From contig OY760650.2 in assembly GCA_963663845.2 (NCBI GenBank), positions 2,728,001 to 2,792,000 of the forward strand: a DNA stretch of 64,000 nucleotides, read 5' to 3'. Shown piece after piece: positions 7,872 through 16,520 of this stretch (within the stretch, counting starts at the first letter, position 1; each line of letters starts with the position of its first letter). A program made the translations under genes and the position numbers. The notes under the pieces are model-generated. The model made no database searches, was not told the origin of the DNA, and was given only the letters and a program-made list of their open reading frames with translations. The DNA is from Versatilivorator sp963663845 (GTDB lineage: Bacteria; Acidobacteriota; Terriglobia; Versatilivoradales; Versatilivoraceae).

Positions 7872-9017
7872 ATGTTCGATCAGGAATGGAGAGTGATTGC
7901 CATCATTTTGATGGTCCTGGTGGCCGTGGCGGCCCAGGTCCTGTTCCGCCGGGTGCGGCGCGGCGTGAAGGACTGGATCCGAAAGGAGCACCCCTTCGGC
8001 CCCATGCTGCACAGCGGGGTGGACTGGCTTTTCGTCCTGTTCAGTCTGACCGTTTGGGTTGCGGTGGCTGCGGGAGTGCTGGCCGCCATTCCCCAGACCC
8101 GGTTTCTCACCACCCGCATGCTGGAGCTGCTTTCCCAGGGGGTTTCCCTGCTCGTAGGGTTCTTCGAAAGTCCCATTGTGCCGGGGAAGACCGAGCACGA
8201 GGGATTCAGGATCAAGCACCTCTTCCTGGTGGTGGCGGCTTTCGCGGTGATTGCGCTGCTGGCCCGGGGAGTTCGCCGCCTGCTGCTCAACCACATCCTC
8301 GACAAGACCCCCATGGACCTCAGTGTCCGCCACGCGATCGCGACCTCGGCCCAGTACCTGATCGTCACGGTGGGGTTCCTGGTCCTGCTTCAGAGCGCCG
8401 CCGCGATTGATCTGACCGTGCTGGGTCTGGTGGCGGGGGGAGTGGGCGTGGGGGTCGGCTTCGGGCTGCAGAACATCGCCAACAACCTCATCAGCGGGAT
8501 ATTCATTCTCTTCGAACGGCCGATCAAGGTGGGAGACCGCATCGAGGTCGGGGAGGTGCACGGTCACGTGGTGCACATTGCGGCCCGGGCCACCACGGTG
8601 CGCACCAACGACAACATCGACTTCATCATTCCGAATTCCAGCTTCACCTCCTCCAACGTGATCAACTGGAGCCACGGAGACCAGAAGGTGCGTTTTCGGG
8701 TGCCGGTAACGGTGGCTTACGGGACCGATGCGCGCCTGGTGGAGCGGCTCCTGCTGGAGGTCGCCGGGGAAAACGAAAACGTCCTGAAGAAACCCTCGCC
8801 GCGGGTGGTCTTCTGGGCCTTTGGCGACAGCGCCCTGGAGTTCCAGCTCAGGGTCTGGACTTCCCGAATGCTTCATCGCCGCGGCGTCTTCTTCGGCCAG
8901 CTCAACCTCGCCATCTACGAGAAGTTCCAGCAGCACGGGATCCGGATTCCCTTCCCCCAACGCGACCTGCACCTCAAGACCACGCCTCCCGGCTGGCAGC
9001 CGCCCTCCCGGGGATAG
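7872..9017 (+). CDS. MscS-family mechanosensitive ion channel
   Basis: This 381-residue inner-membrane protein has about four hydrophobic segments and then the MscS core. The pore-lining TM3 and its extension are clear (LGLVAGGVGVGVGFGLQNIA, then NNLISGIFILFERPIKVGDRIEV). The beta domain follows with TNDNIDFIIPNSSF. It would release solutes on hypo-osmotic shock. The ATG at 7872 has an excellent AAGGAGGT site 8 bases upstream, so the upstream TTG is not used. A TATAAT at 7789-7794 may be its -10 box, but no good -35 pairs with it. Confidence 0.9.
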   Translation: MFDQEWRVIAIILMVLVAVAAQVLFRRVRRGVKDWIRKEHPFGPMLHSGVDWLFVLFSLTVWVAVAAGVLAAIPQTRFLTTRMLELLSQGVSLLVGFFESPIVPGKTEHEGFRIKHLFLVVAAFAVIALLARGVRRLLLNHILDKTPMDLSVRHAIATSAQYLIVTVGFLVLLQSAAAIDLTVLGLVAGGVGVGVGFGLQNIANNLISGIFILFERPIKVGDRIEVGEVHGHVVHIAARATTVRTNDNIDFIIPNSSFTSSNVINWSHGDQKVRFRVPVTVAYGTDARLVERLLLEVAGENENVLKKPSPRVVFWAFGDSALEFQLRVWTSRMLHRRGVFFGQLNLAIYEKFQQHGIRIPFPQRDLHLKTTPPGWQPPSRG

Positions 9018-9089
9018 CCTCGTTTCCCCTGAACTCCCCGGGCCCGACCCGGCAGGCGCTCCATTCACTGCAGGGTCGTCCCGCCCTGC

Positions 9090-11789
9090 CTATTGCCTCT
9101 GGCGAAGCCGCTGCAGGATGTCTCCCAGGCGGCGGGTCTCCTCGCCGTAGCGGGCCCAGTCCCCCTGCTTCAGGGCCGATTGAGCCCGGTTGTAGGTTTC
9201 CGTCGCGTCCCGGATGAGAGACTGAACCGATTCCTGCTCCCGCGGCCGGCCGTTGGCCTCGGCCGGCCGAGCGGCGGCGAAACTGCCGCCGCCGCCGAAG
9301 ATCCTGGCCAGGGAGAGATCCAGGGTCTCTTCCATGGCGATCTGGTTGCCGTAGGCCACGATCACCCGCTTGAGCTCGGGCAGGCTGCGGTCGGAGGCGG
9401 CCGCCAGGTAGAGGGGTTGAATGTAGAGAACCGATTCCTCCACCGGAATCACCAGCAGGCTCCCCCGGATGACCGAGGAGCCTCCCTGTCCCCAGAGGGT
9501 GAGCTGTTGCGAGATCTCGGCTTCCTGGTTGATGCGGCCCACGATCTGGGAGGGACCGTAGACCAGGCGCTGCTTGGGGAACCTGTAGACCACGAGCTGC
9601 CCGTAGTTGGGGGCGTCGCAACGGGCGGCCATCCAGGCGATCATGTTCTCCCGGCGGGCGGGGGTGAAGGGAATCATCAGGATGAACTCTTCCTTCGCCG
9701 CCTCGCTGTTGAGCTTCATGATGGTGTAGTAGGGCTCCAGGGGGGTGGCGCCCTCCTGCTGGGAGAGGGAGGGGATCCGCCACAGGTCCTCCTTGTTGTA
9801 GAAGACCTGGGGGTCGGTCATGTGGTAGGTGGCGTAGATGTTGGCCTGGACGCGAAACAGGTCCACCGGGTAGCGCAGGTGCTGCCTGAGGTCCTCCGGC
9901 ATGCCCTCCAGGGGCTGGAAGACGCCGGGATAGATCCTGGAGTAGACCTGGATCAGGAGGTCCTCGGGGTCGTTCACGTAGAGCTTGACGGTGCCGTTGT
10001 AGGCGTCGATGGTGACCTTGACCGCGTTGCGGATGTAGTTTCCCAGACCCCGCACCGGTTGAGAGTAGGGGAACAGACTGCTGACCGTGTAGGCGTCGAC
10101 GATCCAGAAGAGTTTGCCCTCATCCGAGATCACCATGTAGGGGTCGCTGTCCAATCGCAGGAAGGGCAGCAGCGTGCGGAGGCGGGTGACCACGGCGCGG
10201 TCGTACATCAGCCGGCTTTCGGCGTGGATGTCGCTGGAAAGAATGATCTTGGGTTCCTTGAAGTAGAGGCCGAAAAGCAGCTTGCGCAGAAAGCCGTTCA
10301 CCGGGATGCCCCCCTCTCCCTGGTAGTCGGTGAAGACGTTCTCGTCGCCGGAGGGGTAGTCGAACTCCTTGGCGTGGGTCTTGACGAAGCAGTAGGAGTG
10401 GGAGAGTTCCCCGTAGTAGATCTCCGGCCGGGTGACCTCGATGTCGGTGCTGGAGGCCGGCGGGATGTCCTTGATCATGAAGGTGGGCAGACCCTCCTGG
10501 GTGAACTGGTTGACCGGCCCCTGGCAGATCCCGTAGCCGTGGGTATAGGTCAGGTGCTCGTTGATCCAGATGCGGCTGGGCAGGCTTTCGGAGGAGAGTT
10601 CCCGGGGAGACAGGCTCACCTGCCGGTACTCGCCGTCGATCCAGTAGCGGTCGTTGTCCACGTCCACGAAATCGTAGTAGGGGCGGATGATCTGGAGCTG
10701 CCCGTAGGTCTGGAGCAGCGGCTGGTGGTCCCACAGCCGGATGTTCTGCATGGTCTGTTCGTTCTGCTTCAGGTTCTCGGCGGTCAGGTTCTCCAGGGCC
10801 GGGAACTCCTCCTCCGCCACCCGGTCGATCCCGTAGGCCATGCGCGTGTGCTTGACCGCGTGGGCGATATAGGGGCTTTCCTTGCTGATCTCATTGGGAG
10901 CCACCTCCAAGGACTGAATCAGGAGGGGATACCCCTGATTCCCCACGAATCCCACCCCCAGCAGAATCCCGATTCCGGCCAGGGCCAGGGTGAACTTGCT
11001 GCGGAAGGCGCTGGTCATTACCAGCCCCGCGGCCACCAGGCTGACGGCGATCATCAGGGTCAGGACCGGGAGCTGAGCGTGGATGTCGGTGAAGCCGGCT
11101 CCGTAGACCACGCCCCGGTCGGAATAGAGGAGGTTGTACTTTTCCAGGTGGTAGTGAATGGCCCGCCATGCCAGGAATGCAGCCACCAGGCCGAGAACAT
11201 GGAAACGGGCCGCCGTGATCATGCGGGGGCCGCTCCGGGTGATCTGGACTCCCCCCTGAATCAGGTAGACGGCGGCGGCGGCGATGGCCGAGAAGACCAG
11301 CAGCGCCCACCCGAACTGATAGATGAACTGGTAGAAGGGCAGGGTGAAGAAGTAGAACCCGATGTCCTTCTCGAAGAGCGGATCGACGCTGCCGTAGCCC
11401 ACGGCGTTCTGATAGGCGAGATAGACCTCCCACTTGGTGCCCGCCCAGCTTCCCACGATGTAGGCGATGAAAATGGTGCCGCCCAGCAGGAACTTGCGGA
11501 ACACCTGGTCCACGCCCTCGGGGATTTCAATCAGGTTGTCGGGCGAGAAGGAGGGCTGGTCGCCGGCCAGCCGGCGCGCCACCTTGGCGCTGGCGTGGAC
11601 CACCATGAAGAAGAAGAGTCCGAACAGCCCCGTAAGGGTCCACTGGGTCACCAGCCTGGTGGTGAAGAGCACGGGGTATCCGGTCTCCTCGAACCAGAGC
11701 CAGTCCATCCACAAGCCGATGATTCCGTTGAACAGCCCCAGGCCGAACAGAATCGCCAGAATAACGAGCAATCCCCAGTTTCTTCTCAT
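9090..11789 (-). CDS. UPF0182 (COG1615) family membrane protein
   Basis: This 899-residue protein has about seven transmembrane segments in its first 300 residues (for example WGLLVILAILFGLGLFNGII) and a large extracytoplasmic domain. The GYGICQGPVNQ and DYQGEGGIPV segments are family hallmarks. Function is unknown. Length is normal for the family. An AAGGAGAT site lies 6 bases before the ATG. It is the last gene of a leftward group, 32 bases after treT, with dacB-like and DUF5752 genes upstream. This suggests an envelope-related role, but the context is weak evidence. Confidence 0.9.
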   Translation of the reverse strand: MRRNWGLLVILAILFGLGLFNGIIGLWMDWLWFEETGYPVLFTTRLVTQWTLTGLFGLFFFMVVHASAKVARRLAGDQPSFSPDNLIEIPEGVDQVFRKFLLGGTIFIAYIVGSWAGTKWEVYLAYQNAVGYGSVDPLFEKDIGFYFFTLPFYQFIYQFGWALLVFSAIAAAAVYLIQGGVQITRSGPRMITAARFHVLGLVAAFLAWRAIHYHLEKYNLLYSDRGVVYGAGFTDIHAQLPVLTLMIAVSLVAAGLVMTSAFRSKFTLALAGIGILLGVGFVGNQGYPLLIQSLEVAPNEISKESPYIAHAVKHTRMAYGIDRVAEEEFPALENLTAENLKQNEQTMQNIRLWDHQPLLQTYGQLQIIRPYYDFVDVDNDRYWIDGEYRQVSLSPRELSSESLPSRIWINEHLTYTHGYGICQGPVNQFTQEGLPTFMIKDIPPASSTDIEVTRPEIYYGELSHSYCFVKTHAKEFDYPSGDENVFTDYQGEGGIPVNGFLRKLLFGLYFKEPKIILSSDIHAESRLMYDRAVVTRLRTLLPFLRLDSDPYMVISDEGKLFWIVDAYTVSSLFPYSQPVRGLGNYIRNAVKVTIDAYNGTVKLYVNDPEDLLIQVYSRIYPGVFQPLEGMPEDLRQHLRYPVDLFRVQANIYATYHMTDPQVFYNKEDLWRIPSLSQQEGATPLEPYYTIMKLNSEAAKEEFILMIPFTPARRENMIAWMAARCDAPNYGQLVVYRFPKQRLVYGPSQIVGRINQEAEISQQLTLWGQGGSSVIRGSLLVIPVEESVLYIQPLYLAAASDRSLPELKRVIVAYGNQIAMEETLDLSLARIFGGGGSFAAARPAEANGRPREQESVQSLIRDATETYNRAQSALKQGDWARYGEETRRLGDILQRLRQRQ

Positions 11790-11821
11790 CAGTGATCTCC
11801 TTGGATCCGATCGGATTTGTT

Positions 11822-13051
11822 TCAGGCAAACTGGACGATGTCTTCATCCGGGTGGTCCAGCGACAGCATGAGAAACAGATAGTCCTTGAGGTGCCGGGTC
11901 AGGAGGAAATTCTGCTTGACGTGCTGATGCCCGTTCTCCCCCAGGGTCCGGCGCAGTCCGGGGTTGGCCAGCAGTTGCATGGTGCGCCGGGCCGCTCCTT
12001 CAGGCGAGTGTACCAGGAATCCGGTCACTCCGTTCAGAATCTGCAGCCTGATACCGCCGACACTTCCTCCCACCACCGGCTTTTTCTTCCAGAGGGCTTC
12101 GCTCACCGTCAGCCCGAACCCCTCCTTGATCGATTTCTGCATCACCACGGTGGACCCGCGCACCAGCGCGTTGATCTCCAGGTCGCTGAAGGGGGGAAGC
12201 AGGCACACGTGAACGTCCGGATCGCCGGCCGCCGCTTCCTCCACTTCCCGCAACACCACCTCGCCCTCGGGGTCGTCCGGGGCGCCGCCGCCGGCCAGCA
12301 GCAATTGGCAGTCGTAGTTCCTCTTGACCAGCCGATAGGCGGCAATGACCCCCAGCGGGTCCTTGAGCCGGTCGAAGCGAGAGATCTGAGTGAGGATCGG
12401 ACGGGTGCTGTCCAGTTCGTACTTGTCCAGCACCTCTTGAATGGCGCTCTGGCTCAGGGGCTTGTTCTTGTCGCTCAGCGGGTCGATCGAGGGCGGGACC
12501 ATGTATTGGGGGACCGCCAGGTCCCGCGCAAAGTCGGGCATCGAAAAGACCGAGGCGTCGTATTGATCGATCAGCGGGCGGAGGAAGTTCCAGACCTCGG
12601 GATTGGGGGAGGAGACATCGATGTGGCAGCGCCAGATCCAGCGGCGCCCGATGTCCTTTTTCTTGAGGATCAGGCCCGCCGGCTGGGGGTCGTGGACCAC
12701 GATCACGTCGCCGTTCAGGTCGAGGCTCTCGAGGTTGGCTTCGGTGTTGGCCTGGAAGTGGTCCAGCATTTCCCGGGTGATTTCTTCCGGGTGCCCGTGC
12801 AGTGCGTTGTGGAAGGCCTTGGTGATGTTGAAGAAAGCCTGGTCTCCCTTGATGACGTCCCAGGTGGCCTCGATCCCCAGCTCGCCCAGTAGCGGGACCA
12901 GCCGGGTGAGGATCTCGGCCACGCCGCCGCCGACGGCGGTGGAGTTGACGTGCTGCAGCCGCTTGTTCCGGACCCTCTCGGCGAAGACGGAGAGCTCGGC
13001 GATTTCTTCCCGCCCGACGATCTGCTCGTAGTCCTGCAGCCGGATGGCCAT
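11822..13051 (-). CDS. treT: Trehalose glycosyltransferring synthase (GT4 family)
   Basis: This 409-residue glycosyltransferase matches the TreT type, which joins NDP-glucose and glucose to trehalose. The N-terminal VNSTAVGGGVAEIL loop and WDVIKGDQAFFNITKAFHNA are characteristic. The C-terminal Rossmann half has the GT4 E-x7-E motif (KEGFGLTVSEALWKKKPVVG). No signal peptide is present, so it is cytoplasmic. The start lies 1 base after the DUF5752 stop, so the two are translationally coupled. Trehalose would serve as a compatible solute, which fits the nearby mechanosensitive channel gene. Confidence 0.85.
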   Translation of the reverse strand: MAIRLQDYEQIVGREEIAELSVFAERVRNKRLQHVNSTAVGGGVAEILTRLVPLLGELGIEATWDVIKGDQAFFNITKAFHNALHGHPEEITREMLDHFQANTEANLESLDLNGDVIVVHDPQPAGLILKKKDIGRRWIWRCHIDVSSPNPEVWNFLRPLIDQYDASVFSMPDFARDLAVPQYMVPPSIDPLSDKNKPLSQSAIQEVLDKYELDSTRPILTQISRFDRLKDPLGVIAAYRLVKRNYDCQLLLAGGGAPDDPEGEVVLREVEEAAAGDPDVHVCLLPPFSDLEINALVRGSTVVMQKSIKEGFGLTVSEALWKKKPVVGGSVGGIRLQILNGVTGFLVHSPEGAARRTMQLLANPGLRRTLGENGHQHVKQNFLLTRHLKDYLFLMLSLDHPDEDIVQFA

Positions 13052-13052
13052 G

Positions 13053-13709
13053 TCAGCCTTTCAGGCGCCTCATCCCCAGTTGGATGATGCGGTGGCGCAA
13101 CTCGTCCAGGGTCATGGCGTAGGGGTTGAGCCGGTCGATCTCGTCCGCCAGGGCTTCCTGTCCGATGCCGCTCAGCCAAAGGGAGAAATCGTTGGTGATC
13201 CGCTCCAGTCGGAGCCGGGCCTCGAAGAAATGGAAGTAGAGGGAGGTGTTGGAGACCGAGGGAAGCCGGTTCAGAAAATCGGGCAGGTCCCGAGCCACGA
13301 TCCCTGTCGGCGCCACGAAGCTCTTGGCCTTGCAGAAGTGAAACTCGTCTCCGGGAGGACACTCGCGGGCGCGGCCTTCCCTGCTCTCCAGAAAGCCGGA
13401 GATCTCGGCCACCATGCGCTCCCGAATCTGACGGATGGAAGCAAGGCGGAGCAGGTCGATGGCGGCCAGCTTTTCCGCCAGGGGCTCCTCCTGCAGGGCT
13501 TCCGAGATCCAGAGGGCGAAGTCGTTGGTGAACTCGTGCCGGGCGAACTGCCGGGAAAGGAAATACTCCTCGTGGGTGTGGTAGAAGATGGAGGAGCCCG
13601 AAATCCGCTTGAGGATGGCCAGCAACTCCGGCAGGTTGCGAGCCCTTTGACCGGTCAGAACCACCAGCCGGCGTTCCGTATTGAACACGAAGGGCTCGCT
13701 GTGGGGCAT
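13053..13709 (-). CDS. DUF5752 family protein
   Basis: This 218-residue soluble protein consists of two related halves. Each has a SSIFYHTHEEYFL- or TSLYFHFFEARL-like segment followed by TNDFALWI or TNDFSLWL, which points to an internal duplication. It matches DUF5752, a family of unknown function often found beside glycosyltransferases. It lies between the dacB-like gene (20 bases) and treT (1 base), so a role linked to trehalose or glycogen metabolism is plausible. Confidence 0.75.
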   Translation of the reverse strand: MPHSEPFVFNTERRLVVLTGQRARNLPELLAILKRISGSSIFYHTHEEYFLSRQFARHEFTNDFALWISEALQEEPLAEKLAAIDLLRLASIRQIRERMVAEISGFLESREGRARECPPGDEFHFCKAKSFVAPTGIVARDLPDFLNRLPSVSNTSLYFHFFEARLRLERITNDFSLWLSGIGQEALADEIDRLNPYAMTLDELRHRIIQLGMRRLKG

Positions 13710-13729
13710 GGCCGGGGGGTGTGTTGCGC

Positions 13730-15130
13730 TCAGGCCGAGGCGGGAGAGGGGGCGGGGAAGATTCGGATTTCACCTGTCCGAACAGGCTGCCTGGTCCTTC
13801 TGCGATTCTTTCGCCGATAGGCGGGAACCCGGGCCAGCCCTTCCCAGTAGGGGGAGGGATTCCAGGAAGAAGAGCCCTTGGGCAGGCGGGACTTGGGACG
13901 GGTCTTTATGGCCTGGGCCTTGCCGCCGTTTTCCTGGATCAGCTTCCGCAGAAACTCATCCTGCCATCGCCGGTAGGCCATGACTCCCCCGCCGTTGTTG
14001 AGAATGGCATAGAAGACGGGTCCGTGGGCCTGGGTCATGGCCACGCCCGCCAGCGTGCTGACCCCGCCGTCCTTGGAGGAATTGGTTCCGGTTTTCCCCA
14101 GGACACGGCCGCGGACCCTGGAATGGCGAAAGCGCCCGCGAAGCGTTCCCTGGTCCACTCCGGCGGCGGGCATGATGTCCTGCAGCTTCATGGCATGACC
14201 CTGCAGGATGGCGCGAAGGCAGTGAAGCACTTGGATGGCGGCGCGCGCGGTCATGCGGCTGCGTCCCAGCCCGGACGGTTTTTCTATCCAAATATCCGAG
14301 GGACGGATGCCCATCTCCCGGATCAGAGTGTCCCGCATGGATTCGGCTCCTCCCAGAGCGCGCCCCAGCCTGTCGGCGATATCGTTGACGCTGAACGCAT
14401 TCACCTGCCACAGGATGTCCCGCAGGCTCGGTGAAGCGTGGCTGAGATACTCGATGCGCAACCGCTCGCTGACGCACTCTATCGGCGCGGCATAGACTCG
14501 TCCCTTGATCCTGATGCCTGTTCGCCGGAAGTAGCGCGCCAGGTACCGGACAGGGAAGTCGGGGTTGCTGCTGGCGTTCACCGAAAAGGGTCCGGATACC
14601 ACCAGGTCTCCCGTCACCCGGCGCAAGCCCCTTCGCTTCAGGGAACGAGTCAACCGGTAGAGTTCGGCCCTGCCGAGAAGGGGATTTCCGTCGCTGACCA
14701 GGTAGAGGTTGCCGCGCAGCGCCCGTTCCTCCTGATCGATGGCGGCGTCGCCGTAGACTCGAGTGACGAAGCGGTGATCGGGGCCCAGTTGCGCCAGAGC
14801 CACCAGGGAGGTGACCAGCTTCATGACCGAGGCCGGATTGAGCGGGGTGTCCACGTTCAGTTGCGCCAGAACGGCCCGGCCGTCCAGCGATTCCACCAGA
14901 ATCCCCTGCCTGTCCAGGTTGTAGCGGTGCCTGCGGATTCGGCGAGAGAAATTCTGCAGGGCCGTGCTTTCCAGTTGCCGGGGCGGGGCGGGCAGCGGTT
15001 GGGCCGAAGGCTGTCGAAGCTCGCTGCTCTGGTTGGCGACGGCGGGCCAGAAGGCGCTCAACAGCAGGACTGCAAGACAGCAGGGACCGGATTTGAGCGG
15101 TCGCAAGTGCTTGATCAGAGCAGCCTTCAT
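13730..15130 (-). CDS. D-alanyl-D-alanine carboxypeptidase/endopeptidase (PBP4, S13 family)
   Basis: This 466-residue exported penicillin-binding protein trims peptidoglycan peptides or cuts cross-links. It has an N-terminal signal segment (CCLAVLLLSAFWPAVA). The three penicillin-binding motifs are intact: SVMK (S101), SVN (S248) and KTG (K347). The C-terminal tail of about 80 residues after the fold is basic (KNRRRTRQPVR). The start is the ATG at 15130; the preceding TTG is less likely. It is the first gene of a leftward operon and has its own good promoter at 15168-15197. Confidence 0.88.
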   Translation of the reverse strand: MKAALIKHLRPLKSGPCCLAVLLLSAFWPAVANQSSELRQPSAQPLPAPPRQLESTALQNFSRRIRRHRYNLDRQGILVESLDGRAVLAQLNVDTPLNPASVMKLVTSLVALAQLGPDHRFVTRVYGDAAIDQEERALRGNLYLVSDGNPLLGRAELYRLTRSLKRRGLRRVTGDLVVSGPFSVNASSNPDFPVRYLARYFRRTGIRIKGRVYAAPIECVSERLRIEYLSHASPSLRDILWQVNAFSVNDIADRLGRALGGAESMRDTLIREMGIRPSDIWIEKPSGLGRSRMTARAAIQVLHCLRAILQGHAMKLQDIMPAAGVDQGTLRGRFRHSRVRGRVLGKTGTNSSKDGGVSTLAGVAMTQAHGPVFYAILNNGGGVMAYRRWQDEFLRKLIQENGGKAQAIKTRPKSRLPKGSSSWNPSPYWEGLARVPAYRRKNRRRTRQPVRTGEIRIFPAPSPASA

Positions 15131-15167
15131 CAATGAGGGTCTCCGGGGTGAATGGCAGGATCACACC

Positions 15168-15197
15168 ATCATAGGAAAAGAGGGCTCGGCTTGTAAA
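15168..15197 (-). promoter_or_regulatory. Predicted sigma70 promoter of the dacB-DUF5752-treT operon
   Basis: On the minus strand, TTTACA (15192-15197) is followed by 18 bases and TATGAT (15168-15173). It lies 38 bases before the dacB-like ATG and is divergent from the lysW promoter. Confidence 0.6.
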
Positions 15198-15277
15198 CCC
15201 AAAAGAAACAACGCCTGACGCGATCGGGCAGCGTCCGGCGGGCGCCTCGGGAGGACACCGGGAGCCCTATAATGCGC

Positions 15278-15307
15278 TTGACAGTCTCTTCGGCCCTTTC
15301 CTATACT
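15278..15307 (+). promoter_or_regulatory. Predicted sigma70 promoter of the lys cluster
   Basis: A consensus TTGACA (15278-15283), an 18-base spacer and TATACT (15302-15307) predict a start near 15314. This gives a leader of about 68 bases before the lysW start at 15382. No attenuator or riboswitch is recognised in the leader. Confidence 0.65.
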
Positions 15308-15381
15308 GCCGCATCTTTGTTGCAGGTTCTCCACGAAATTCAACATTGCTGCGATCTTTATCGGTGTCCAGGGAGGGACCC

Positions 15382-15546
15382 GTGGCCGACTGTCCGGAAT
15401 GCGAAGCCGAATTGGAATTGGCGGACGACGTGGAAAAGGGTGAGATCGTAACCTGCGCCGACTGCGGGGCCGACCTGGAGGTCGTGGGCATGGATCCCTT
15501 GACGTTGGACCTGGCTCCGGAGGAAGAAGAAGATTGGGGGGAGTGA
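15382..15546 (+). CDS. lysW: LysW amino-group carrier protein
   Basis: This 54-residue acidic zinc protein carries the amino group of alpha-aminoadipate (or glutamate) during lysine (or ornithine) synthesis. It has two zinc-binding C-x2-C pairs (C4/C7 and C25/C28) and ends in the family's EDWGE, where the C-terminal glutamate (E54) is the attachment point. The start is GTG at 15382 with a GGAGGG site just upstream. The longer reading from a TTG at 15346 would add residues foreign to the family. It is followed by lysX, lysY and, after two other genes, lysZ. Confidence 0.92.
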   Translation: MADCPECEAELELADDVEKGEIVTCADCGADLEVVGMDPLTLDLAPEEEEDWGE

Positions 15547-15653
15547 TCCCCCGGCAAGGAGTGCTGACAACTCACCTTCCGACCCGATCGACCACAGAGG
15601 ATGCGAGAGTTGCTTGACCGATTCCGCTCCCTGTGGTTTTTTTGCGTGTACCG

Positions 15654-16520
15654 ATGAAAGTTGGACTGCTCTGCTCCATCCTGCGCAAGGAAGAAAAGCT
15701 GCTGCTGGAGGAGTTTCGCCGCCGCGGGGTTGCTCCCGAGATCGTCGACGACCGCGAGCTGGTCTTTCGCCTGGACTCCAGGCACCTGGATTTCGACGCG
15801 GTGCTGGAGAGAAGCGTCAACCACTCCCGGGCGCTCTATTCCCTGAAGGTCCTCAACGACTGGGGGATCCGGACGGTCAACCGCTATCCGGTGGCCGAAA
15901 TTTGCGGCAACAAGTTCCTGACCACCAGCGCCCTCCTCCGCAATCGGATTCCCACTCCTCGGACCGCCATGGCCTTCACGCCCAAGTCGGCCCTGAGAGC
16001 CATCGAGGAACTGGGTTATCCGGTGGTGCTCAAGCCGGCCGTCGGTTCCTGGGGTCGGCTCCTTTCCAAGATCAATGATCGAGAGGCCGCCGAAGCCGTG
16101 CTGGAGCACAAGGACGTCCTGGGTTCCTACCAGCACTCCGTCTTCTACATCCAGGAGTACGTTCCCAAGTCGGGCCGGGACATCCGGAGCTTCGTGGTGG
16201 GTGACGAGACCATTTGCGCCATCTATCGCTATGCGTCTCACTGGATCACCAACACGGCCCGGGGCGGGCGGGCCGAGAATTGCCCGGTGACCCCGGAAAT
16301 CGACCGCCTGTCTCAGGCGGCCGCCCGCGCCGTGGGCGGCGGGGTCCTTGCCGTGGATCTCTTCGAGTCGGAGTCGGGGTTTCAGGTCAACGAAGTCAAC
16401 TACACCATGGAGTTCCGGAATTCCATCCATACCACCGGCGTCGACATCCCGGCCAGGATCGTCGACTACGTGCTGGAGGCTGCCGCCGAAGGACAGTCCG
16501 GGTCCGAGGGGCTTCCATGA
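15654..16520 (+). CDS. lysX: LysW-alpha-aminoadipate ligase
   Basis: This 288-residue ATP-grasp ligase joins the amino group of alpha-aminoadipate to the C-terminal glutamate of LysW. It is strikingly close to Thermus LysX through GSWGRLLSKINDREAAEAVL, HWITNTARGG and the C-terminal NEVNYTMEFRNS and HTTGVDIP. These segments hold the ATP- and metal-binding residues. The ATG at 15654 gives the standard length. Its stop overlaps the lysY start (ATGA). Similarity to Thermus LysX favours aminoadipate over glutamate as substrate, but a dual role cannot be excluded. Confidence 0.9.
   Translation: MKVGLLCSILRKEEKLLLEEFRRRGVAPEIVDDRELVFRLDSRHLDFDAVLERSVNHSRALYSLKVLNDWGIRTVNRYPVAEICGNKFLTTSALLRNRIPTPRTAMAFTPKSALRAIEELGYPVVLKPAVGSWGRLLSKINDREAAEAVLEHKDVLGSYQHSVFYIQEYVPKSGRDIRSFVVGDETICAIYRYASHWITNTARGGRAENCPVTPEIDRLSQAAARAVGGGVLAVDLFESESGFQVNEVNYTMEFRNSIHTTGVDIPARIVDYVLEAAAEGQSGSEGLP

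Noticed and set aside
9093..11795. A 900-codon open frame on the plus strand opposite UPF0182
   Set aside because: It is the antisense frame of a GC-rich gene. Its composition is Gly/Val/Leu-rich with no domain or ribosome site, while the minus-strand protein is a clear family member.
15241..15381. A lysine riboswitch upstream of lysW
   Set aside because: The leader is only about 68 bases after the predicted start, too short for the lysine aptamer, and no matching motifs were seen.
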